Assembly: GCF_000143965.1 (NCBI RefSeq)
Contig: NC_014365.1
Span: 1,391,501 to 1,455,500, forward strand
Reading direction: 5' to 3'
DNA from: Desulfarculus baarsii DSM 2075
GTDB lineage: Bacteria; Desulfobacterota; Desulfarculia; Desulfarculales; Desulfarculaceae
DNA length: 64,000 nucleotides
This document shows positions 57,569-64,000 of the stretch, piece after piece. Positions within the stretch are counted from its first letter, which is position 1; every line of letters begins with the position of its first letter. The position numbers were made by a program, and so were the translations under genes. The notes under the pieces were generated by a model. That model ran no database searches. It was given only the letters and a program-made list of their open reading frames with translations, and was not told where the DNA came from.

Positions 57569-58717
57569 TCAGCGTTGTTTGAGCAGGTTGCGGGCGATGA
57601 CCAGGCGCATGATCTCGTTGGTGCCCTCGTAGATCTGGGTGATTTTGGCGTCGCGCATGTGGCGCTCCATGGCGTATTCCTTGCAATAGCCATAGCCGCC
57701 CAGCACCTGCACGCCCTCGATGGCCGCGGCCATGGCCGCGTCGGAGGCGTACATCTTGCCCATGGCCGCCTGCATCTCGAAGTTGGCGTGCTGGTCTTCC
57801 AGCCAGGCCGCGCGCAGCAGCAGCAGTTCGGCCGCGTCCAGGTGGGTGGCGATGTCGGCCAGCTTCCACTGGATGGCCTGCATGGCCGCGATGGGCTTGC
57901 CAAACTGCTCGCGCTCCTTGGCGTAGGCCACGGCCTCCTCGAGCACGGCCCGACCGATGCCCAGCGCCTGGGAGCCGATGCCGATGCGCCCGGAGTTGAG
58001 GGTCATCAGCATCTGCTTGAGGCCGCCGCCCAACTGGCCCAGCAGGTTCTCCTTGGGGATGCGCGCGTCCTCGAAGACCAACTCGGAGGTGCCCGAGGCG
58101 CAGATGCCCATCTTTTCCTCGATGAAGCCCACCGAGAAGCCCTTGGTGTTTTCCAGATCGACCACGAAGGAGCTGATGCCCTTGGCCCCGGCCGCCTTGT
58201 CGGTGATGGCCGCCACCACGGCGTAGGAGGCCACGTTGCCGTTGGTGATGAATTTCTTTTCGCCGTTTAGCACCCACTCGTTGCCGTCGAGCACGGCGGT
58301 GGTGCGCATGGCCGCCGGGTCGGAGCCGGCGCCGGCCTCGGTCAGGCCGTAGCAGCCCAGCTTTTTGCCGCTGGCCACGGGGGTCAGGAAGGCCTTTTTC
58401 TGCTCGTCGGTGCCAAAGCTGTTGAGCGGGAAGCCATAGAGCGAGTTGCACACGCTCATGATCACGCCCACCGAGGCGTCGCCGCGGCTGATTTCGCTCA
58501 GGGCCAGCACGTAGCTGACATAGTCCATGCCCGCGCCGCCGTACTCCTCGGGGATGGCGATGCCCATGAAGCCAAGCTCGCCCAGGGCCTCGACGAACTC
58601 GGCGGGATGCTCGTGGGTTTTGTCGTAGTGGGCGGCCTTGGGCTTGAGTTCGTCGTCGGCGAAACGGGCCGCGGTCTCCTTGACCATGAGCTGTTCTTCG
58701 GTCAGTGCGAAATTCAT
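57569..58717 (-). CDS. Acyl-CoA dehydrogenase, butyryl-CoA dehydrogenase-like
   Basis: A 382-aa flavoprotein. MNFALTEEQLMVKETAARFADDELKP, IPEEYGGAGMDYVSYVLALSEISRGDASVGVIMSV and YGLTEAGAGSDPAAM are close to short-chain enzymes (Bcd/Acad). The catalytic Glu is in ITQIYEGTNEIMRLV. It follows enoyl-CoA hydratase by 52 bp in the same direction, so substrate and product of the two enzymes are linked. It is a paralogue of the dehydrogenase at 47.9 kb. Confidence 0.94.
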   Translation of the reverse strand: MNFALTEEQLMVKETAARFADDELKPKAAHYDKTHEHPAEFVEALGELGFMGIAIPEEYGGAGMDYVSYVLALSEISRGDASVGVIMSVCNSLYGFPLNSFGTDEQKKAFLTPVASGKKLGCYGLTEAGAGSDPAAMRTTAVLDGNEWVLNGEKKFITNGNVASYAVVAAITDKAAGAKGISSFVVDLENTKGFSVGFIEEKMGICASGTSELVFEDARIPKENLLGQLGGGLKQMLMTLNSGRIGIGSQALGIGRAVLEEAVAYAKEREQFGKPIAAMQAIQWKLADIATHLDAAELLLLRAAWLEDQHANFEMQAAMGKMYASDAAMAAAIEGVQVLGGYGYCKEYAMERHMRDAKITQIYEGTNEIMRLVIARNLLKQR

Positions 58718-58769
58718 TGTCCGTCCTCTGCTTGGCTGGCGCGGTTTTGCTCCGCGCGAAGGGGGTCGC

Positions 58770-59558
58770 TTACTTGTCCAGGCCGCCCTTGAAGTCGGCT
58801 TTGCGTTTTTCGAGGAAGGCGCTCATGCCCTCGCGCTGGTCGGGGCTGGTGAAGCAGGTGCAGAACACCTCGGCCTCCAGGTCCAGGGCCCGCTGCAAGG
58901 GCAAGTCAAAGCCCTGCTCGACCAACTGCTTGGCCGCCCGCAGGCTGACCATGCCCTTGCCGCACATCAAAAGCGCCGTTTTCTTGGCCGCCTCCAGCAC
59001 CTCGCCTTCGGGGAAGACGCGGGTGACCAGGCCGATGGCCGCCGCCTCCTGGGCGCCGATCATCTCGCCGGTCATGCACAGCAACTTGGCCCAGCCCTTG
59101 CCCACCAGGCGCGGCAGGCGCTGGGTGCCGCCAAAGCCGGGCACGATGCCCAGGTTGATCTCGGGCTGGCCGAACTTGGCGCCCTCGCTGGCGTAGATGA
59201 AGTCGCAGCACATGGCCAGCTCGCAACCGCCGCCCAGGCAGAAGCCGTTGACCGCCGCGATCACCGGTTTGGGGCAGTTTTCGATCTTTTCGCCCAGCTT
59301 GTGGCCTTTTTTGGCGAAGCCGCGCGCCTGGAGCGGGGTGTAGGTCTGCATGGCGCTGATGTCGGCCCCGGCCACGAAGGCCCGGCCCGCGCCGGTGATG
59401 ACCGCCGCCCGAATGTTTTCGTCGGTGGAGATTTTATCGAAGGCGTCGGTCAGTTCGTCCATGACCTGGGGGCTCAGGGCGTTGAGGGCCTTGGGCCGGT
59501 TGACGGTGACGACGGCCAGAGGGCCTTCCGTCTCGAAAATGATCACCTCGTAAGCCAT
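58770..59558 (-). CDS. Enoyl-CoA hydratase (crotonase)
   Basis: A 262-aa crotonase-fold enzyme that hydrates trans-2-enoyl-CoA. The oxyanion hole lies in AFVAGADISAMQ and NGFCLGGGCELAMCCD; the two catalytic Glu are in GGGCELAM and FGQPEINLGIVPGFGGTQRL. The ATG at 59558 (MAYEVIIFETEGPLAVVTVNRP) is the normal start with AGGAG ten bases upstream, although the frame is open to 59906. It stands between thiolase and acyl-CoA dehydrogenase. Confidence 0.94.
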   Translation of the reverse strand: MAYEVIIFETEGPLAVVTVNRPKALNALSPQVMDELTDAFDKISTDENIRAAVITGAGRAFVAGADISAMQTYTPLQARGFAKKGHKLGEKIENCPKPVIAAVNGFCLGGGCELAMCCDFIYASEGAKFGQPEINLGIVPGFGGTQRLPRLVGKGWAKLLCMTGEMIGAQEAAAIGLVTRVFPEGEVLEAAKKTALLMCGKGMVSLRAAKQLVEQGFDLPLQRALDLEAEVFCTCFTSPDQREGMSAFLEKRKADFKGGLDK

Positions 59559-59860
59559 TGCCTTTTGTCTCCTCATCGTCTTGCGGCAAAGGGGCCCGCC
59601 CTGGCGCGGCCGGGACGGAGCCTGGATTGTTCTCTCGCGCGGCCGGGGCCTCACCCGCCCCGCCGCCCTCGCCTTGCCCGACCACCAAAGTGGTCTGGCC
59701 AGAGCCTGGCCCCAAACTACCCGAATATCGGGGCCGTGGCAATCGTTTGTGACAAATAAAACGAGCGGTGGCTCAGTCGGCCCGGCCAAGGGACCGAGCC
59801 GAGGGGCGGCGGATCGTCGCCGACCGCCCCGGCCGGTCGCTTGACTTTTGGGGCTTGCGT
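59559..59860. promoter_or_regulatory. 302-bp gap before the hydratase gene, with a promoter candidate and a palindrome
   Basis: No gene is seen. On the minus strand TTGCCA and TAGTTT are 17 bp apart at about 59710-59740, a possible internal promoter for the hydratase and dehydrogenase genes. Downstream of it is a perfect inverted repeat GACCAC-CAAA-GTGGTC (59680-59695), directly followed by TCTGGCCAGA. This is a plausible operator for a local fatty-acid regulator. Confidence 0.4.
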
Positions 59861-61039
59861 TTAGCGTTCGAGGATCATGGCCGCGCCCTGGCCGCCGCCG
59901 ATGCACAGGGTGGCCAGGCCCAACTTGGCGTCGCGCCGGAGCATTTCGTAAATCAGGCTCACCAGGATGCGCGCGCCGGAAGCGCCGATGGGGTGGCCCA
60001 GGGCGATGGCCCCGCCGTTGACGTTGACGATGTCGGTGTTGAACTTAAGCTCGCCGATGACGGCCAGGGCCTGGGCGGCGAAGGCCTCGTTGGCCTCGAT
60101 CAGATCCAGGTCCTCGACGGTCAGGCCGGCCTTGGTCAGGGCCGATTTGCTGGCCTCGATGGGCCCCAGGCCCATCACCGACGGGTCCACGCCGCCCCAG
60201 CCGTAGCTCTTGATCTTGGCCAGGATCGGCAGGCCCAGGGCGTTGGCTTTTTCGCGGCTGGTGACCACCACCGCCGCCGCGCCGTCGTTGATGCCGCTGG
60301 CGTTGCCGGCGGTGACCGTGCCGTCTTTTTTAAAGGCCGGCTTGAGCTTGGCCAGGTCGTCGATGGTGGTGTCGAAGCGGGGGAACTCGTCGGTGTCGAG
60401 GGCCTTGGGCTCGCCTTTACGCTGGGGAGCCATGACCGGGACGATCTCGTCCTTGAAGCGGCCGGCGGTGATGGCCGCCTGGGCCCGGTTTTGGCTGGCG
60501 CAGGCCAGTTGATCCTGGGCCTGGCGAGTCAAGCCATATTTTTCAGCGACGTTTTCGGCGGTGATGCCCATGTGATAGCCGTTGAAAATGTCCCACAGGC
60601 CGTCGTTGATCATGCTGTCGATCAGCGAGCCGTTGCCCATGCGATAGCCAAAGCGGCCCTTGGGCATCAGGTAGGGGGCCTGGCTCATGTTTTCGGTTCC
60701 GCCGGCCACGACGATCTCGGCGTCGTCGCACATCACGGCCTGGGCCGCCAGCATCACGCTTTTCAGGCCCGAGGCGCAGACCTTGTTGACGGTGAAGGCG
60801 TTTTTGTCCACCGGCACGCCAGCGCCGATCTGCACCTGGCGGGCCACGTTCTGACCCAGGCCCGCGCCCAGCACGTTGCCAAAAATCAGCTCGTCGACCA
60901 TGGCCACGCCCACGCCGGCCCGGGCCAGGGCCTCCTTGGCCGCCGTCACGCCCAATTGCACGGCCGAGATGTCGCTGTACATGCCGCCAAACCGGCCCAC
61001 GGCCGTCCGCGCCGCTCCCGCGATGACTACTTCCTTCAT
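59861..61039 (-). CDS. Thiolase (acetyl-CoA acetyltransferase)
   Basis: A 392-aa thiolase. Nucleophile Cys is in [16 protein letters not shown], the His in [17 protein letters not shown], and the acid Cys in [36 protein letters not shown] is the usual start; ATG at 61039 has AAAGGA upstream. It cleaves 3-ketoacyl-CoA or condenses two acetyl-CoA. It is followed by the hydratase gene and preceded by a second thiolase 46 bp upstream. Confidence 0.94.
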   Translation of the reverse strand: MKEVVIAGAARTAVGRFGGMYSDISAVQLGVTAAKEALARAGVGVAMVDELIFGNVLGAGLGQNVARQVQIGAGVPVDKNAFTVNKVCASGLKSVMLAAQAVMCDDAEIVVAGGTENMSQAPYLMPKGRFGYRMGNGSLIDSMINDGLWDIFNGYHMGITAENVAEKYGLTRQAQDQLACASQNRAQAAITAGRFKDEIVPVMAPQRKGEPKALDTDEFPRFDTTIDDLAKLKPAFKKDGTVTAGNASGINDGAAAVVVTSREKANALGLPILAKIKSYGWGGVDPSVMGLGPIEASKSALTKAGLTVEDLDLIEANEAFAAQALAVIGELKFNTDIVNVNGGAIALGHPIGASGARILVSLIYEMLRRDAKLGLATLCIGGGQGAAMILER

Positions 61040-61085
61040 GCTGTGATCCTTTCGCAAGTCGCCCGGCCGCGGCCGGGAAGATCGC

Positions 61086-62264
61086 CTAGATGTTTTCCAC
61101 CAGCAACGAAACCGCCTCGCCGCCGCCCAGGCACAGGCTGGCCATGCCCGTGGCGGCGTCTTGGTCTTTCATGGCGTAGATCAACGTCGTCAGCACCCTG
61201 GCTCCCGAGGCCCCGATGGGGTGGCCGATGGAGATGCCGCCGCCGTAGATATTGATGCGGGCCGGGTCCAGGCCCAGGGTGCGCTGCACGGCCAGCGACG
61301 AGCTGGCAAAGGCCTCGTTGAGTTCGTGCAGGTCGATGTCCTTGGGGTCGATGCCGGCCTTGGCGCAGGCCTTGGGGATGGAGAGCATCGGCGCGACCAG
61401 GACGTATTTGGGGTCGATGCCGGCGGCGGCCTGGGCCCCGACCCGCACCAGCGGCCGCGCGCCCAGGGCGGCGGCTTTTTCGGCGCTCATCAGCACCACC
61501 GCCGCCGCGCCGTCGTTTAGCGTGCTGGCGTTGCCGGCGGTGACCGTGCCGCCGTCTTTCTTGAAGGCCGGGCGCAGGGCGGCCAAGGCCTCGGGGCTGG
61601 AGAGTTTGAGGCCCTCGTCGTGCTCGACGACGGTGGGGCCCTTGCGGCCGGCCACGCTCACCGGCGCGATCTGGGCCTTGAAGCGGCCCTGGGCGTCGGC
61701 CTCGAAGGACTTGGCGTAGGATTCGACCGCGAACTGGTCTTGATCCTGTCGGCTGACGCCGTATTTTTCGGCGCAGAGCTCGGCGCTCATGCCCATGTGA
61801 AAGTCGTTGAGGTGATCCCACAGGCCGTCGTGGACCATGGAGTCGACGAGTTTGCCGTTGCCCATGCGCATGCCGCCCCTGGCCTGGGGCACGAGATATG
61901 GCGCGTTGGTCATCGACTCCATGCCGCCGGCCACGATGACCTCGGCGTCGCCGCAGGCGATGGCCTGGGCCGCCAGCATCACGGCCTTGAGCCCCGAGCC
62001 GCAGACCTTGTTGACGGTGATGCAGCCCACCTCCACCGGCAGCCCCGCCCGCAGGCAGGCCTGGCGGGCCGGATTCTGGCCCAGACCGGCCGGCAGCACG
62101 CAGCCCATGATCACCTCGTCGACCTGGTCCTTGGCCAGACCCGCGCGGGCGATGGCCTCATTGAGGACCACCACGCCCAGGTCCAGCGCCGAAAGGGAGG
62201 CGAAGGCCCCCCGGAACGCGCCCACCGGCGTGCGGCAGGCGCTGGTGATGACTACTTCGCGCAA
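61086..62264 (-). CDS. Thiolase (acetyl-CoA acetyltransferase), second copy
   Basis: A 392-aa paralogue of the adjacent thiolase, same length, with active-site [33 protein letters not shown] and [12 protein letters not shown]. Sequence differs throughout, so the pair is an old tandem duplication or two functionally distinct thiolases (for example different chain length). It is the first enzyme gene after the WYL-type regulator. Confidence 0.94.
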   Translation of the reverse strand: MREVVITSACRTPVGAFRGAFASLSALDLGVVVLNEAIARAGLAKDQVDEVIMGCVLPAGLGQNPARQACLRAGLPVEVGCITVNKVCGSGLKAVMLAAQAIACGDAEVIVAGGMESMTNAPYLVPQARGGMRMGNGKLVDSMVHDGLWDHLNDFHMGMSAELCAEKYGVSRQDQDQFAVESYAKSFEADAQGRFKAQIAPVSVAGRKGPTVVEHDEGLKLSSPEALAALRPAFKKDGGTVTAGNASTLNDGAAAVVLMSAEKAAALGARPLVRVGAQAAAGIDPKYVLVAPMLSIPKACAKAGIDPKDIDLHELNEAFASSSLAVQRTLGLDPARINIYGGGISIGHPIGASGARVLTTLIYAMKDQDAATGMASLCLGGGEAVSLLVENI

Positions 62265-62323
62265 CGGAAAACGTCCTTTCCCCGGGCCCCCCGGCCCGGT
62301 CCATGCGAAACCAACGGCCCGGC

Positions 62324-62956
62324 CTATTGCCGGGGCGAAAAGAACGGCGTGGCGATGACCTTGCGCACCTCGGCCAGGGCGATGCGGCCGCCTTCCAGGC
62401 CGTCGGCCTCCAGACTCAACCGGCCGTCCTTGAGGGTCAGCAGCCTGGGGTCGACGCTCAGGCGCTGGGCTTGGCCGTCACGCTCGACGACCAAGACCAC
62501 CCGCCGGCCTTCGTTGATGGCCGGCTCCAACTCGCGCAACACCTCGGGCGGGCAGCCGAAGCCGTCGGCCACCACCACCTCGTCCACCGCATCCTGGAAC
62601 AGCTCGCGGGGGCCGGCCGGCAGTTGCTCCACCAGCCGGCGCAGGCCGGCCAGCGCGCCCATGGCCAGGCCAAAGTCCGAAAGCCCGGTCAACTCGCGCA
62701 CGGCCAGGATCAGGGCGAACAGGTCGGCCAGCGACAGGCCGCTGACGTTGAAGGTCAACTCCTTGTCCAGCAGGAAACCCTGCTTGCCCCTGGCGTAATG
62801 AAAACCAAAGCCCATGCGGGCCAAGGTGTCGCGGTCTTTGTAAAATTGACGCCTGGAGACGGAAAACCGCCGGCACATTTCGTCGGGGCTGCGGCGCGGG
62901 TTGGCCTTGATGTCGCAGATTATGCCCATGAGCCGTGCCAAACGGCGGCTGTTCAT
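62324..62956 (-). CDS. HTH/WYL-type transcriptional regulator, short form
   Basis: A 210-aa regulator. Residues 1-60 are a winged helix-turn-helix of the DeoR/HTH_11 type (RLARLMGIICDIKANPRRSPDEMCRRFSVSRRQFYKDRDTLARMGF). The C-terminal part (ELEPAINEGRRVVLVVERDG, VDPRLLTLKDGRLSLEADGL) looks like a WYL-type barrel, but no WYL tripeptide is seen and the usual WCX extension is missing (family length about 320). It precedes the thiolase genes and probably controls them. GGAGAGG precedes the ATG. Confidence 0.75.
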   Translation of the reverse strand: MNSRRLARLMGIICDIKANPRRSPDEMCRRFSVSRRQFYKDRDTLARMGFGFHYARGKQGFLLDKELTFNVSGLSLADLFALILAVRELTGLSDFGLAMGALAGLRRLVEQLPAGPRELFQDAVDEVVVADGFGCPPEVLRELEPAINEGRRVVLVVERDGQAQRLSVDPRLLTLKDGRLSLEADGLEGGRIALAEVRKVIATPFFSPRQ

Positions 62957-62985
62957 GGCCTCTCCAATATGAATGAATCGCTTTC

Positions 62986-63014
62986 TAATTAGCTTATCGC
63001 CGTTGGCAAGTCAA
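62986..63014 (-). promoter_or_regulatory. Promoter of the WYL-type regulator gene
   Basis: On the minus strand TTGACT (63009-63014) and TAATTA (62986-62991) are exactly 17 bp apart, about 30 bp before the start. It probably also serves the thiolase genes. Confidence 0.65.
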
Positions 63015-63038
63015 GAAATGGCTCGGCTCGCGGCGTGA

Positions 63039-63053
63039 TCTGGTCGGACCAGA
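63039..63053. promoter_or_regulatory. Perfect palindrome between divergent genes
   Basis: TCTGGTC-G-GACCAGA is a 15-bp perfect palindrome just upstream of the WYL gene promoter. It shares the TCTGG/CCAGA arms with the palindrome in front of the hydratase gene (59694-59703). It is a candidate operator. Confidence 0.45.
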
Positions 63054-63130
63054 GGCCCGGCAAGGGGCCACGGCGGTGGCCTTTGGCCGAAAGTTTAGGA
63101 CTTATAGGCAGTTTGCCGCGGTTGCCAGCG

Positions 63131-63159
63131 TTGACAGGCGTCAAAATTGTGGGTTATAA
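63131..63159 (+). promoter_or_regulatory. Near-consensus promoter of the UPF0280 gene
   Basis: TTGACA (63131-63136) and TTATAA (63154-63159) are exactly 17 bp apart. This gives a leader of about 95 nt. The rest of the 306-bp gap (62957-63262) holds the divergent regulator promoter and a palindrome; no gene is seen. Confidence 0.7.
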
Positions 63160-63262
63160 AAAGCAACCAGTCGGCGCGGGAGAGGCCGGGTCGAGCCGTG
63201 CGCGCGCCGGTCGGCTGGTCGGCCCCGATGGCTCAACCATTGGAAGGATCTGGCGAAAATCC

Positions 63263-63991
63263 GTGACCGCCTACCAAGAACGCAGCTATCGCATCTCCTG
63301 CCGGGCGGGCGGGCTGGCGGCCTTCACGGCGCGGGTCAAGGAGACCGACCTGTGGATCATGGCCGAACGCGACCTCCGCGCCCAGGCCGTGGAGATCATC
63401 ATGGCCCTGCGCCTGGGCCTGGAGGCCTATATCCGGGCCCGGCCCGAGTTTGTCGATGCGCTGACGCCGCTGGCCGACGACGACTTGGCCCCGCCCTTGG
63501 TCCGGCGCATGCTGACGGCCGGCCGGGCGGCCGGCGTGGGGCCCATGGCCGCCGTGGCCGGGGCCATGGCCCAGGCCACGGCCACGGCGCTGCAAGAGCA
63601 CAGCCAGGCCGTGGCCGTGGAAAACGGCGGCGATGTCTACCTTGACGCCGGGCGGGATCTGACCATTGGCCTGTTCGCCGGCGCTTCGCCGCTTTCCGGG
63701 CGGCTGGGCCTGCGCGTGGCCGCCACGGCCCAACCCCTGGCCGTGAGCACCAGCTCGGGCACGGTGGGGCACTCGCTTTCGTTGGGCCGGGCCGACGCGG
63801 CCACGATCATCGCCGCCGACGCCGCCTTGGCCGACGCCGCGGCCACGGCCCTGGGCAACCGCGTCCGCGCGGCCGCCGATCTGCGCCCGGCCCTGGAGTG
63901 GGCCGCCGGCGTCCACGGCGTGCTGGGCGCGCTGGCCATCATCGGCGGCGACATCGCCGCTTGGGGCCAAGTGGAGCTGGTGGAACTGTGA
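63263..63991 (+). CDS. UPF0280 family protein
   Basis: A 242-aa protein of the UPF0280 family (ApbE-like fold), function not established. YQERSYRISCRAGGLAAFTARVKETDLWIMAERDL is the family N-terminus; VENGGDVYLDAGRDLTIGLFAG and VSTSSGTVGHSLSLGRADAATIIA are the conserved core and resemble the flavin-transfer region of ApbE. The GTG at 63263 fits the family start; the frame is open upstream to 63035, across the promoter. Its stop overlaps a GTG (63988-63990) that may begin the next gene, cut by the window edge. Confidence 0.85.
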   Translation: MTAYQERSYRISCRAGGLAAFTARVKETDLWIMAERDLRAQAVEIIMALRLGLEAYIRARPEFVDALTPLADDDLAPPLVRRMLTAGRAAGVGPMAAVAGAMAQATATALQEHSQAVAVENGGDVYLDAGRDLTIGLFAGASPLSGRLGLRVAATAQPLAVSTSSGTVGHSLSLGRADAATIIAADAALADAAATALGNRVRAAADLRPALEWAAGVHGVLGALAIIGGDIAAWGQVELVEL

Positions 63992-64000
63992 GCCTGCCAT

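Noticed and set aside
63988-64000. GTG overlapping the UPF0280 stop as the start of another gene
   Set aside because: Only four codons are visible, so it cannot be supported as a feature.

Overview
The window is GC-rich and densely coded, and reads as chromosome of an anaerobic, fatty-acid-oxidising Deltaproteobacterium (Desulfobacterota). A Desulfarculus-like sulfate reducer fits best, but this is inferred from gene content and no ribosomal RNA is present to confirm it. Pointers are the rubrerythrin/Tpx pair, the Feo ferrous-iron operon with an LbtU-type porin, several acyl-CoA dehydrogenases and thiolases, LptFG (a Gram-negative outer membrane), and deltaproteobacterial protein families such as DUF2333 and the 177-aa family at 12.1 kb. 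No tRNA, rRNA or CRISPR array was seen.

Layout. 0-3.2 kb: start of a probable membrane-anchored M23-type peptidase, a gamma-carbonic-anhydrase-like protein, a conserved protein of unknown function, then infA and rpmB. 3.3-10.6 kb: a leftward run purM, DUF523, an unknown gene, ispG, proS, relA/spoT. 10.8-15.5 kb: a divergent rubrerythrin/tpx stress pair, a TetR regulator, a DUF2867 oxidoreductase and a CheY. 15.6-17.2 kb: an AT-richer GtrII-like glucosyltransferase gene that looks foreign. 17.2-21.9 kb: DUF2461, then an unusual aldehyde dehydrogenase/iron alcohol dehydrogenase fusion with a divergent LysR regulator. 21.9-30.2 kb: a metal region with feoA-feoB-two Cys-rich small proteins-lbtU porin, a DUF2325 gene divergent from a DtxR regulator, and modABC behind a ModE-like operator.

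30.2-32.3 kb is the accessory spot of the window. It holds a G-quadruplex-prone tract, a polypurine simple repeat, an intact IS481-family element with 26-bp inverted repeats and a 7-bp target duplication, a C-rich tract, and five exact-period 70-bp tandem repeats.

32.3-37.6 kb is a leftward operon (histone-deacetylase-like hydrolase, YkgJ, icd, comF, rfaE2, DUF2333, a small Cys-rich protein). 37.8-44.4 kb is a rightward macromolecular-synthesis operon (yqeY, mutS2, dnaG, rpoD) that meets dgt head-on. 45.5-47.8 kb is lptF-lptG. 47.9-63.0 kb is a leftward fatty-acid beta-oxidation region: WYL-type regulator, two thiolases, enoyl-CoA hydratase, acyl-CoA dehydrogenase, a large hybrid histidine kinase, acyl-CoA ligase, MBL hydrolase, MeaB, an XRE-cupin regulator and a second acyl-CoA dehydrogenase. 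A UPF0280 gene behind a near-consensus promoter closes the window.

The most distinctive observations are the hydrolytic-type ALDH/Fe-ADH fusion with its own LysR palindromes, the 70-bp structured repeat array beside the IS481 insertion, the porin-containing feo operon, and a CxC...CxC motif inside the housekeeping sigma factor.
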